Part shown: positions 29,691 through 41,016 of the stretch, piece after piece
Position numbering within the stretch: position 1 is the stretch's first letter
Layout of the letters: each line of letters opens with the position of its first letter
NCBI GenBank assembly: GCA_009746045.1
Contig: RPFO01000468.1
Span: forward strand, 62,001 to 126,000
Reading direction: 5' to 3'
Origin: Mesostigma viride
Lineage: Eukaryota; Streptophyta; Mesostigmatophyceae; Mesostigmatales; Mesostigmataceae
DNA: 64,000 bases
Program-made: the position numbers and the translations under genes
Notes under the pieces: generated by a model
Databases searched by the model: none
Seen by the model: the letters and a program-made list of their open reading frames with translations, nothing else
Told to the model about the DNA's origin: nothing

Positions 29691-32655
29691 AATCGGTTTT
29701 CTCTGAATATAGTTTAATTAACGCATGCGGGAAAGATAGGGCCGCTATGCCTTGGCCTGGATGTGGAAGGCTGTCTGCGACATGGGCTGACTAATTCGAT
29801 CTGTACAAAGGGTTTCCTGTTCGCCCGAATTTTCCTTGGATGGCCCGGTTGTTTATAAGGGTCGGGTGGCTATTAATTAGTGGTCCGAGAAAATTAATTG
29901 TAGGTTTTATACGACTTGCTTGCAAAGATTCGTGTTTGGTTGCACCAGCTGAGCTTAGGTGGGACCTGTAGGGTCGGCTGGTTGCTTAACGAATCTTTGG
30001 CTGATTTGGGTTCTTTAGTGAGTCGTGATTAATTATTGTATAGTGGATTCGGACCGGCCCAAGGGGTCGATGGGCAAGTTTTATGTTTGTCAGTCTTGGG
30101 AACCTTGTACAACTACCTGTGGTGGGAGGGAGGGGAAAGAAACAATTGCGGATCATTGCCTGCCTAGCTTGCTTATAAGGCATGGCCCGCCGACACACAA
30201 GCTGACATCATCCTAAATTAATTAACACCGGCATGCGTCACACGCCGGCCTGAACATTGCTGAAAACGCCACTACAAACAACGTGGCCACGCACCCCCAG
30301 GCTAGTGCGTTAACCGTACAGGTAGTTGTACAAGGTTCCCAAGACTGACAAACATAAAACTCGCCCATCGACCCCTTGGGCCGGTCCGAATCCACTATAC
30401 AATAATTAATCACGACTCACTAAAGAACCCAAATCAGCCAAAGATTCGTTAAGCAACCAGCCGACCCTACAGGTCCCACCTAAGCTCAGCTGGTGCAACC
30501 AAACACGAATCTTTGCAAGCAAGTTGTATAAAACCTACAATTAATTTTCTCGGACTGCTAATTAATAGCCACCGACCCTTGTAAACAACCGGGTCATCCA
30601 AGGAAAATTCGGGCGAGCAGGAAACCCTTTGTACAGATCGAATTAGTCAGCCCATGTCGCAGACAGCCTTCCACATCCAGGCCAAGGCATGGCGGCCTTA
30701 TCTTTCCCGCATGCGTTAATTAAACTATATTCAGAGAAAACCGATTAAGATCACTCAGCTCCCAAGAAGACCAGCATTTGATTGAATACAATAAGTGGAG
30801 CCCTGCCACAAATGCAGCAGTTAACAGTGGCCTTAAGGTTTCTCAATCCGCACGCGGAAGCAAGAAGCCTCCACCCAAATACCCCCCCCTGGCGCCAACC
30901 CCATTGCGCCGATTAAACTCATGACCACCGTGCGCGAAAGAGCGTGTCGCAACATCTTAAATGGCGACTCAGCCCGCGCTAGGCTATATTAACCCCCGCA
31001 GGGGCCCGCTGGTTACAATGCGACACAAGCCGGTGACCACCCCAAAAGCAAGCCCTCAAAAAGAGCCAGCATTTCGCAATTCCGGAACCGTCCAAAAAGG
31101 AAAGAGGTTTTACGACACCATCATAGACTGAGCCGCGCAGCAGGTGCTGAGACGAAAAGGAACGACAAAGGTCTGGCGTAGCCTCGCCTCCCTAAGACGC
31201 CCTCCCCAACTCGAGTCTCGCAATAGGGAAATTTCTAGCTTCGGAGCGCAACTCTCGCGCGGCTCCTATTGTCCCCAACTACCCCTCCTCGGCAGGGGCA
31301 GCTGGACAACTGACCTGCCGCCACAAAAAATAATTTATGAAAAAAACAGGCCGTTGCTGACAGGAACCTGGTTCAGGACCTTTTGAGTCCAGGTCACTTC
31401 CCACGCACCATCGCAAGGTGGCAAGCCTGCGATGTGACACTAGAGCTGTTTTAGAAACTTATAAACAGCTCCGCCGAAGCTGGCCAAACCGCCGGAGTAG
31501 CACCCCATCCTTCGCCCAGTCAAAAAGACCCGCAGCCGGGGAAAACGACATGGGGGTAAATTTAAATTTTCTTTCCGTTGCACGACCAACTATACTATGC
31601 TTGGTCGAACAACTTAGCGGTTGTGCCACCATCTGCCTCGGCTACAAGACAGATGCAACCCGCGCTAGAATGTGCAATTTTGCACAGGCGGCCATTGCCG
31701 CCATTGGGAAAGAAACAATTGCGGATCATTGCCTGCCTAGCTTGGCATGGCCCGCCGACACACAAGCTGACATCATCCTAAATTAATTAACACCGGCATG
31801 CGTCACACGCCGGCCTGAACAGTGCTGAAAACGCCACTACAAACAACGTGGCCACGCACCCCCAGGCTAGTGCGTTAACCGTACAGGTAGTTGTACAAGG
31901 TTCCCAAGACTGACAAACATAAAACTCGCCCATCGACCCCTTGGGCCGGTCCGAATCCACTATACAATAATTAATCACGACTCACTAAAGAACCCAAATC
32001 AGCCAAAGATTCGTTAAGCAACCAGCCGACCCTACAGGTCCCCACCTAACCTCAGCTGGTGCAACCAAACACGAATCTTTGCAAGCAAGTCGTATAAAAC
32101 CTACAATAATTTTCTCGGACCGCTAATTAATAGCCACCGACCCTTGTAAACAACCGGGTCATCCAAGGAAAATTCGGGCGAGCAGGAAACCCTTTGTACA
32201 GATCGAATTAGTCAGCCCATGTCGCAGACAGCCTTCCACATCCAGGCAAAGGCATGGCGGCCTTATCTTTCCCGCATGCGTTAATTAAACTATATTCAGA
32301 GAAAACCGATTGATCAGTCTTGTTGGGAACCTTGTACAACTACCTGTACGGTTAACGCACTAGCCTGGGGGTGCGTGGCCACGTTGTTTGTAGTGGCGTT
32401 TTCAGCACTGTTCAGGCCGGCGTGTGACGCATGCCGGTTTACTTAATTTAGGATGATGTCAGCTTGTGTGTCGGCGGGCCATGCCTTAAGCAAGCTAGGC
32501 AGGCAATGATCCGCAATTGTTTCTTTCCCCTCCCTCCCACCCTGGAGGCTTCTTGCTTCCGCGTGCGGATTGAGAAACCTTAAGGCCTGCATTTGTGGCA
32601 GGGCTCCACTTATTGTATTCAATCAAATGCTGGTCTTCTTGGGAGCTCAGTGATC
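29691..32655. repeat. Cluster of one repeat family in inverted and direct order
   Basis: Segment U is about 430 bp and ends AGAGAAAACCGATT. It lies inverted at 29691-30120 and direct at 30318-30746 and 31883-32311. The segment before it (T, starting GGGAAAGAAACAATTGCGGA) is direct at 30133-30317 and 31706-31882 and inverted at about 32315-32535. A 130-bp end S (GATCACT.AGCTCCCAAGAAG) starts the longest copy at 30755 and closes the cluster inverted at 32525-32655. The longest copy is therefore S-internal-T-U, 30,755-32,311. The inverted copy at the right lacks the internal part. Identities are high by eye, so events are recent. Confidence 0.85.
31418..31786 (+). CDS. Unrecognised ORF at the end of the repeat's internal region
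   Basis: An open frame of 122 codons ends at TAA 31784-31786. It includes LEQLSGCATICLG-like sequence (read as VEQLSGCATICLGYKTDATR) and ends CLPSLAWPADTQADIILN. Its last 25 codons lie in the repeated T segment. No family is recognised. Upstream frames in 30,900-31,140 (plus) also look coding but are broken. It may be the C-terminus of the protein of this repeat family; no function is proposed. Confidence 0.3.
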   Translation: MASLRCDTRAVLETYKQLRRSWPNRRSSTPSFAQSKRPAAGENDMGVNLNFLSVARPTILCLVEQLSGCATICLGYKTDATRARMCNFAQAAIAAIGKETIADHCLPSLAWPADTQADIILN

Positions 32656-32680
32656 TAACCCTAATTAGAAAACACTCTGT

Positions 32681-33160
32681 ATGAGTGAAAGGAACAGCTA
32701 TACCATTACTGTTCACCGATTGAATCCATGCAGTGCCGTTCCGTCGGCAGGTATTGTAGCCAAGCCCGGCCTGGCAAAAGCGCTTCTTAACCCTGATACT
32801 GCGTCACTCATCAAATATCTATCGAGCGCCTTCCATTGCATGAGAAATCTAGCTAGTAGTTACGCACCTCGCTGGCAGATAAGCCTGTCTGGCACTACGA
32901 ATGAACCCAATGCCGATGGGCACATGGTCAGTATTGTAGCCAAGCCCGGCCGGCTCGCAAAAGCGCTTCTGAACCCTGATACTGCGTTGTTATTATATAC
33001 TCTGAACCCAAGCATCAAATATCCATCGAGCGCCTGCCATTGCAAAAGAAACCTAGCTAAAGGTACGCATTTTGCTGGCACATATAAAGCCTGTCAGGAC
33101 GTGATAATCAGCTGCAAAAATCACAGCCAGCAGTCTGCCAACATTGCGCACTTGGCGTAG
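32681..33160 (+). CDS. Unrecognised 159-residue ORF built on two related repeats
   Basis: From ATG 32681 the frame stays open to 33158-33160. It contains IVAKPGLAKALLNPDTA then IKYLSSAFHCMRNLA, and again IVAKPGRLAKALLNPDTA then IKYPSSACHCKRNLA. At the DNA level two units of about 150-165 bp lie at 32748-32895 and 32932-33095. The indels between the first parts of the units keep the frame; the last part is shifted. No known family. It could be a chance open frame across a tandem duplication. Confidence 0.3.
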   Translation: MSERNSYTITVHRLNPCSAVPSAGIVAKPGLAKALLNPDTASLIKYLSSAFHCMRNLASSYAPRWQISLSGTTNEPNADGHMVSIVAKPGRLAKALLNPDTALLLYTLNPSIKYPSSACHCKRNLAKGTHFAGTYKACQDVIISCKNHSQQSANIAHLA

Positions 33161-33254
33161 AGGCTGCGGAATGCCGACACGTGGCAATTTCTCGTGTGGG
33201 CCTGCCCTGCCAGTTGGCGCGTCGGTTGGGTCGGCAGGCCGGCTCAGGCGCGGC

Positions 33255-33375
33255 GCGTCGGGTACCTAATGTTCGGTCCGAATAGGGTTACTACTTGGTG
33301 GCTATTCGGTTGACAGGCCTGCATGCCGGATATTCATCCGAATTATCGGCCGAATATTTCCGAATAGCCATACAC
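33255..33375. repeat. ATTCGG-rich repeat next to a LINE end
   Basis: GTTCGGTCCGAATAG, GGCTATTCGGTTG and GCCGAATATTTCCGAATAGC resemble the segment at 29,000-29,110. Its role is unknown. Confidence 0.4.
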
Positions 33376-34593
33376 AGTCTGCTCTACTCAGCAAGTGAAG
33401 CGCCCCTTCCTCTTGGGGGGAAGGGGGCTTGCCCACAGGGGCTGGCGTGTGGGCCTGGAATTTTTAGTACCTCGAAGTGACGGAGCACCTAAAAATTTGC
33501 CCACAAGTACACTTGGCAGCGCGCTCACTGGGAAAAATTGTACAGCCGCTCCGGCGGGCCACTTGAACGAATTGTAATGCAGCTCTTCTTGTTCTGCATA
33601 GCAGTCCAAGCAAGAGAGAGGGAGTGAAATTATGCGGTGTTCAAACGGGGCTGGGACCACTAGGTCGGCCAGCAACTCCTGTGGGTAGGTCATGGCATGT
33701 TTACCTATCTTTTTAGGAATGTCCTTGGGGCCAGGCCAGGTCAGGACATGCCGCCCTGGCTGGCAAGCCGCTGGGGGCCGGCCAGACCGAGGTCGGTGTC
33801 TACCTGACTGGTGCGAGCAAGATGTCCTACAAATGCTATCCTACGCTGTCTAATCTCGTCCGAAATGCAAGGCATACCCTGGTACAAAGATTCTAATGAC
33901 CTATGCGTGGAAAACCCTACGTTCAGGGCCTGTCAAAGCATCCTGTAAACCGTGCCGTTCAGCCGTGTGGCCAGCGTGTCCGTGAGCGTCCATGGATGCC
34001 TCGGCGCCATGCATAGGTGAGCACCGTGAGGACCAGGGCCTTGAAGAGCATTCGCTTGCGGTGCTCACCGAGGTCCTTCGAGCGCCAGTAAGTGGTGAGC
34101 GAACGATGCCCAGCCCAGGCCAGGCCGATGCAGATGTCCACATCGTCGGCGGTGTCGGGGAGCATGCTCGACCCCGACAGTTTGAAGCGATCACGGAATG
34201 GGACCTCCGTCCCGTCTAGCAGCCGCGGCAGCGGCGGGCGACTCAGTGGTAGCCCCAACCACCATCGCCTCAGTTTTGACACTAATCTCCAACCCCACCG
34301 CCCGCGCCTCCAAGCCCAGACAGTCCAGCCAGGTCTGAATGCACATGCTCGGGGCGCTCGATTAGGGTGGTATCATCCGCATAAATCAGGTCGGACAGGC
34401 GGTAGCCAGGGCCACCGCCGCCATATTCGCGATCGTAGGATGTCCAAGCCGGGCTCGAACCCCTTATATAAGAGCAGTAAAGTGCGCACGTGCCCGGCGC
34501 ATGACGTGATCCACGACAATAATGAACAGGTATGGGGACAGTCCTGACACAACCTTGCCACACCCCGTGCTGAAGGGGAAATGGTGGGGTGGT

Positions 34594-36602
34594 TGTTACG
34601 TCCCAGCCCAGACACCCCTAGCCTGAGCTACGTAGCGAAAGATCTACCATGCCGGAATCAGGAAGATTCAAGGTGGCCTAATGCAGATTGCGCTTCACGA
34701 CTGGGGTCGTGAGATATCTGGCACCGCGACTTGATGCCAAGCTACTTAATACACACTTATAATGGCTAGCAATACCAATTACAAATGGATAGTTGCCCCA
34801 GGTTTAATGTGTAGGCGTATTCGCACTTATCATTCATCAAACCAAGAGGACGAGACTCTCGTCCTCGGACCAATTTCACCTAGGTCTGCCACTACGCTGC
34901 ATGGCAAGGGGCGCCGACATGGCGCCGACCTTCCAAAGCATGCAGTCCACACAAGATCCTCGGGTCGACATCGACCCTCGCCTACAGAATCCACGCATGA
35001 GTACAATATCTCAACTAGCTATAAAGTACGCAGCGCGGCGCGACTGCACCGGCCCCTAGAAGATACACGCATACAACAACCTAGGCCCAAAATAACTGGT
35101 CCGAATCACACAAACTGTCATAGTTCCATACAAAAGTCCTGACCAAGGGACAATTCCCACATTAACCCATGGTCCGCCGATGTGGTCAAATTTGACCACA
35201 TTGAACACACGTAACGTAACTGTACCGCGTAATTCCGTGACCTGCGACGTAAGTGACGTAACGTAAATATGTCCGGCGGGTCGGGGCAGACCCAACCTCG
35301 ATGAAAATGCATAGGTTGGGTAGGTAATTGCGCCATAGCACAGTAAATACCACCACTTTCTTGCAGGCAGTCACGTGACTTTTGCTAACATTTTTTACCG
35401 TTGCGCGCGCGCATAGCAAGATATGGCTGTCAGCGCGCCATTTTGTGGCAATTTTGGGTTCCGCGGCTTGAAATGGGTCAGATGATGACCCCTGAACGAT
35501 GATGCATTATTTTGGTACGTCAAGAATGATCAGATTTATGCTGTTGAGGAAATACGCAGTGGCTATTACCTCTGTCTTGGTAGTCACTGTCAGACGAGAC
35601 GTCCCGTTTGGTATCGCCGGTTTCCTTTGGTTCTTGGGAGTTTCCGTCTGCCTGGGCCTCCCGCGTCTTTACGAAAGTCCGCTGCGCCATTTGCTGGGGA
35701 CGTGGACGCGTTAGACGTCATCTTTGCACATATCTTCAACATGGTAATGATGACAGATGCATGGATAGAGCGGCTATGGCCGCCTCTCCCACTAGTAGCT
35801 GCATACGTGACGTATGAGCTTGCCGGCCAGCGGACCCCGGCCAGGTCATGATCGAGGCAGGTACGGCAATGCGTTTGCACGTTGTTTGCAGGGAAACTCG
35901 TACGTCCTTACATGTCTTTTGATGAGTAGGATAGTGTTATTGCAACAGCTTTCCATGCCTGCTCTAGGAGGGGTATTAGCCATTATGGTGCACAATTTGT
36001 GGCACTTCTTTGGGGGATAACGTTCAGTGATGGCAAGTTGGCGTCATGTTTGGATTCCAGCAGGTTTGGCACTCTATTGTGGTCATTTATATTGCATAAT
36101 TGTATAGCATGGCATTTTTCTCCATTTGGGGTGTTCGTAGTCATGTGTCAATATGAGCATGGTGCCGTGTGTAAAATGCAATTCTGAGTGCACCCCCCCC
36201 GTTGGGGGACCCCTGAACATTCTAATAAAAATATCCAACCATGATTTTGGTGTTTAGAATCCTCCCCCGGAGAAAAGGGGGGGGGTTAACTTTTTCTAAC
36301 ACGAAAAAGTTCGTCTTTTGTCCAACTTTGACTGAAGATAACATCCAGGGCACTAAATGGACTCGTGATATTATTGCATATTCTGAAAGCCCTTGAAGTT
36401 TAGATATTCCTGGCATCTTGGTTGAGGGTGTTTGGAGTTGTGGTCTAGGAGTTATGATTTTTTTCATTTTCAGGGGTCAAAAAACCAAAAAAAGTGCTGG
36501 CGGACCCGAAATGAGTCCCAAAGTCCTACGGACTATGACAACAAGTCAAACTACATAATTTATTCCATTGTTACGTCCGTCCAAAAGGGCCGGGACGTAA
36601 CA
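34594..36602. mobile_element. 2.0-kb LTR-type insertion without recognisable genes
   Basis: It begins TGTTACGTCC (34594) and ends GGACGTAACA (36602), perfect inverted tips of the TG...CA type. It is flanked by GTGGT (34589-34593 and 36603-36607), a 5-bp duplication typical of LTR elements. Joining the flanks restores the LINE B sequence as seen at 25,340-25,390. The interior has the TATAAAGTACGCAGCGCGGC motif (35,018) also present in the LTRs at 5.5 and 6.5 kb, so it is probably a long solo LTR of a related family. Frames of 60-80 codons at 35,499-36,190 resemble nothing known. Confidence 0.75.
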
Positions 36603-36649
36603 GTGGTGTCCTCTGACAGCAGTCCGCACTACTGCCTGTGAGCCCTCAT

Positions 36650-37623
36650 TAATTAATTAATTAATTAATTAATAGACACGTGACTGCGTCACGTGAGCAT
36701 AAGTCCTCAGTGGGAGGGGAACATGGGATGGAATGGATGGTGTAAGCTATCTAGGTCCTATAGTTACAGGGGTGTGGGCACCACGGCCCGAATCGCTATG
36801 AATGCCATACACGGTCACACGCGGAGCCCCCACAGGCTTGGGGGTGGTCTCCTTCATCACTACTTGCCATCTATCCTTGCGCACCATCTGCCTCCATATT
36901 ACAGACAAACCAGGAGGCTGCCCGGGTGTGAGCCCGTCACGTCTAGTGTAGCACATGTCCATGCCGAGTCTATCACGAAAAGTCTGGACACGGGTGGCGA
37001 CCCTGCCGCGCGCGGCCGGGGGCACGCCAGGTGAGGACATATCGCCCAGGCTGGGCCGGCTTGGTGCCAGCTAGTCTATCTGATGTATCTACCTGATCTG
37101 TGCGGGCCAGGTGCCCGGCTAGGCCCAGGGGCCTGTGCCTAATAATGTGGGAAACATAGGGCAAATCAGCGTACAAATCCTCATTACTAATGTGCAAACC
37201 AAAGGGGATGTTAAGGGCCTTGCGCAGCATCTTGGTGACGGCGCCGTCGAGTCGGTGCTCCAGCTCCTGCGTCAGTGTCCAGGTCTCGGCGCCGTAGGTC
37301 AGGATCGTCAGAATGACGACCTTGAAGAGGCCGGCCACGCTTGACGATCCGGGGTAGGGCGGGGTTGCTCCACCAGCGGCGGTGGTCATGGAGGTGCGCC
37401 CACGCCATGCCGATCCGTGTCGTCATGTTGTCCTCGCAGTCGGGAAGCCAACTGCCAAGTGCTCAGCTTGAAGCGGCCGGAAGGAGGGTAGTTGACCTCG
37501 GCATCGTCTAAGAGGCGGAGTGTGGGTGGGGGCCCTGCCATGCCGAGGGCCAGGGCCTCCGTTTTGGGGCTGATTTCTAGACCAACCGCCCGAGCCTCGA
37601 GCGCCAGGCAGTCCAGCCAAAGT
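36650..37623 (-). mobile_element. LINE family A, 5'-truncated copy
   Basis: The 11-bp duplication TGAGCCCTCAT (36639-36649 and 37624-37634) flanks it. The (TTAA)n tail is at 36650-36673, followed by a 3' UTR with CACGTGACTGCGTCACGTG. The ORF2 C-terminus (TILTYGAETWTLTQELEHRL, LPYVSHIIRHRPLGLAGHLA) is at 36,973-37,389. It inserted into LINE B, whose sequence resumes at 37,635. Confidence 0.85.
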
Positions 37624-39137
37624 TGAGCCCTCATACAGCCGGCGAATGGCTGCAATAAACGCTGGGGGCACGCGGTCCAGAGCTAGGATGGCCCAAAGAG
37701 CCTCCCAGACGGGACCGTGTCGAAAGCCTTGATATAGTCAACAAAGATGAAGACCAGCGGGAAATCATCAGGGCAAATGCGACGCACCTCCTCCATCAAC
37801 CGGCGCGCCACAAGTACAGCCATATGACAGTGTTACGGCCACGACGGAAACCCATCTGAGACTCACCCAGGTGCGGGTCCAGCGCGGCGCGGAGCCTGTG
37901 CAGCAACATGCGCATGAAAACCTTCAGCACGGCGCTCTGGAGGCAGACACCCTGGTAGTTACCGGGGTCAGCAGCAGAGCCCTTCTTGTACAGCATGACT
38001 CGGATGGCCGTCTGCCACTCAGCAGGCGGAGGCTCATCAGAGAGCAGGACACGGTTGCAGAACGCCAGCAGAAGCTCCCGCACCGCCGGGTCAGGGGTCT
38101 TCAGCATGCAGCTCAGCAGAAAGGTGGTCGGCGCCGACCGCCGCGTCCAACCGCAGGCGAGCAACCTTGGGCGCCGTCCAATTCCTCCAAAGTGAAGGGG
38201 TGGACGACGTCGTTGGTGGCCAGGCTGAGCCCTCCTTCAAGGCGGGGACTTGGTAGGCCGCGGCCGAGGAGGGGGGCGCAGGCAGCGGGGGGGGTCCGGC
38301 AACACCGAGACGGGCGGCCATCTCGGGGTGAAGCGGCAGGGGGGGGGCGCGAGCCGGCCCACCTGTCAAGGAAACATTGTGGGCCAACCAGCGGTCAAGG
38401 CTGACCGGCGCCGCGCCGTCCCCCGTGTGCTCCACCGGGGTGCGCAGCCTGCCGCCGGCCGCCGATCCGGTCGAGGTACCACATGTCCTTGCCCTGGTTG
38501 CGAGCTTGGCAGGCCTTGGCATCTGCGATGCACTGGGCCGCCTCTGCGTCCTGAGCGTGTGCGTAGGCCTCCACAAGGGCCCGGCCTTGAGCACTGGTTT
38601 ACTGCAGCGGGTCCCGGTTGCGCTTGAGGCGGTGCCGGGCGGCCAAGACCTTGGGGTCCTGGCGGTAGAGCGGGCCGGGGCGTCGGCGGGGCATGACCGG
38701 CAGGTGCCGGGCCGCCAGCAACGGGGCGCGGGCCGCAAAGCCCGCAAAAATAGCAGCGTGGGGAGCACCCTGGGCGAGCGCGTCGACGTCCGCCTGGGCG
38801 TCCAGGGCCGCCAGGTACGCCCGTCGGCACCTGTTCCGCTCGTGCTCGGCGTCCGTCCAGTCCTCAGGATCCCCCCGGACCGGGCGTAGCGCAGACCAGT
38901 CAGGACGGGCCACGTGGGCACGGTGCTTGGGTGCCGGTGGAACCAGAGCCGAATGGTCGCACGCATGAGGCGGTGGTCAGAGCACACCGTGGGTGGGTGG
39001 AGCACTCGAGTATCCAGAACCGAAGTGCACCTGGGCTGCTGTACCACCACGTAGTCCAGACAGGCCTGACGGTCGTTAGGGCCCCGAAAAGTGACGAAGT
39101 CCTGTGAGGGGACGTTGGAAGTGGCAGTTGACAGCAA

Positions 39138-39949
39138 CCATTAAATTAAAATTAAATTATAACATGCCTCCGTGGGGAGGTCATGTAGCACATATTTCAG
39201 GATGGATGGGGTGGAGGAAGCCGCGTGATCGAACTATCCTAACTCTATCTAGAAAATCCTAACTGCACTACTCATCAAAACGCCTCCTCCGCTTGGGGGG
39301 AGGTGGCTTGCCCACAGGGTCGGGCGTGTGCGCCTTGACAATCTTCTTCCACCGCGTCTTGTCCTGCATGGCAGTCCAAAGACGGGAGAGAGAGTGGATG
39401 CGGTGCTCAAACTGGGCTGGGACCACGAGGTCGTCCAGCAGCATCTGAACGTAGTTGGTGACAGGTTTCCCTACCCTTTTGGGAATGTCCTTGGGGCCAG
39501 GCCAGGTCAGAATGTGCCGCCCTGGCTGTCCAAGCCGCTGGGGGCCGGCCAGACCAAGGGTGGTGTCGACCTGGCTGGTGCGGGCAAGGTGTCCTACAAA
39601 TGCTATCCTACGCTGTCTAATCTCGTCCGAAATACGAGGCATGCCGTTATATAATACCATCCCGTTATATAATATGGAGGCCATCTCGCTATATAATATG
39701 GAGGCCGATGGTACGCAAGGATAGATGGCAAGTAGTGATGAAGGAGACCACCCCCAAGTCTGTGGGGGCTTCGCGTGTGACCGCGTATGGCATTCATAGC
39801 GATTCGGGCCGCGGTGCCCACAACCCTGTAACTAGGACCTAGATAGCTTACACCATCCATTCCATCCCATGTTCCCCTCCCACTGAGGACTTACGCTCAC
39901 GTGACGCAGTCACGTGTCTATTAATTAATTAATTAATTAATTAATCCCG
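39138..39949. mobile_element. Composite insertion: LINE B end (minus) and LINE A end (plus), tails outward
   Basis: The left part (39,138-39,640) is a LINE B 3' end on the minus strand, with an AATTTAAT-type tail at 39,140-39,160 and the ORF2 C-terminus at 39,268-39,640 (ending RRRRFDE). The right part (39,716-39,945) is a LINE A 3' end on the plus strand with a (TTAA)n tail at 39,922-39,945. Between them three copies of CGTTATATAATATGGAGGCC-like sequence lie in tandem. The block splits the endonuclease region of the host LINE. Confidence 0.75.
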
Positions 39950-40301
39950 CTATCCCGCGAAAAGGCAGAAAACAAGGAGGTGTTGTCGTTAGCAGCCGTG
40001 CCGGCAGGCGCAAAGCGACTGCCAGCAGTGCCCACGGGGAGCGTGGCGTTGGCGTCGACCAGCATAGCCAAGAAGTGGTGGGCCGGGGTGGCCCCCTCAA
40101 GGCTATGCAAGTCATCGAAGAACTTCTGGCGTTCAAACTGGGGTAGACCACTATGGGGTGCGTAACCCACCCCAACCGTGAGGTGATCCTTAGACCGCCC
40201 CTCAACTGAGGTGAACTGTGCTGGTTGTCTCCTTGATATTATTGTACAGTGCATGTGCCCACCTAGTCACGGGCCAGCCGGCATGCACCATGATGCATGA
40301 A

Positions 40302-40627
40302 AAAAAATTAAATTAAATTAAATTAAACTATAACATGACTCCGTTGGGAGATCATGTAGCACGTATTCCCTTGCTGGATGGATGGAGGTGGGCGAAGCCG
40401 CGAAACCGAACTAAGCTAACTCTAAGCTAATCTAGAAAACCCTAACTACTCTACTCAGCAAAGCGCCCCTTCCTCCTGGGAGGGGGGGGGGCTTGCCCAC
40501 AGGGGCTGGCGTGTGAGCCTGGACAATCGTCTTCCACCTCTTCTTGTCCTGCACAGCAGTCCAAGCAAGAGAGAGGGAGTGAATGCGGTGTTCAAACTGA
40601 GCTGGGACCACTAGGTCGGCCAGCACC
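40302..40627 (-). mobile_element. LINE family B, 326-bp 5'-truncated copy with an 11-bp duplication
   Basis: TGATGCATGAA is present at 40291-40301 and 40628-40638. The tail (AATTTAATTT) is at 40,305-40,325, and the ORF2 C-terminus and stop are at 40,450-40,627. Confidence 0.88.
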
Positions 40628-40638
40628 TGATGCATGAA

Positions 40639-41016
40639 GAGAGTCCTCTATAGAGCGCACGTCCTCACGGCCGCGGGCCATGCATGCCCGCTTGTATGAG
40701 CTGCATGGTGATCGATAGAGATCGAAGCTAGGGCACCTCGATCAATCCCTAGTCTGTTGTGAATAGTAAGTGAGACAGCTAGGGTTGGAAGGTTCTATTA
40801 AAATTGTTAGTTTGTTGGTACTGTGCCACAATCGATGTCACATCTTGCAGCAAGTATATCAACTGATCATGTATAAGCTCTTCGTATTTGCAACTTTAAA
40901 TTGCTGATGAAATGTCCAATAAATAATTGTGCAATAGGCTTGCTTCTGCTTGATTGCCTCCTGGATCAGACCGGAAAATATTTCTTAGACAAAAAGTGAC
41001 ACCTGTTACCTGTCGA
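40639..41016. other. Region between LINE debris and the WD40 gene 3' end
   Basis: The first 110 bp (GAGAGTCCTCTATAGAGCGC, then a CATGCATGCCCGC segment) resemble the ORF1-element 3' UTR on the minus strand. The rest should hold the 3' UTR and polyadenylation site of the WD40 gene; AATAAATAATTG lies at 40,919-40,930. Confidence 0.4.

Larger units (their letters stand above)
33378..40254 (-). pseudogene. LINE family B ORF2 (endonuclease plus reverse transcriptase), split by several insertions
   Basis: Read on the minus strand, the pieces fall in domain order. The endonuclease region is at 40254-39950 (VGVGYAPHSGLPQFERQKFF, LAMLVDANA) and 39137-38900 (ACLDYVVV, then VCSDHRLMRATIRL with the SDH motif). 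RT fingers are at 38164-37796 (AIRVMLYKKGSAADPGNYQG, MGFRRGRNT). RT motif A (FVDYIKAFDTV) is near 37,740, motif C (DLIYADDTTLIERP) near 34,390, and the C-terminus at 34,200-33,380. Insertions interrupt it at 34594-36602, 36650-37623 and 39138-39949, with a small one near 33,459-33,575. Frameshifts are also present. The domain set is that of an APE-type endonuclease LINE. Confidence 0.82.
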
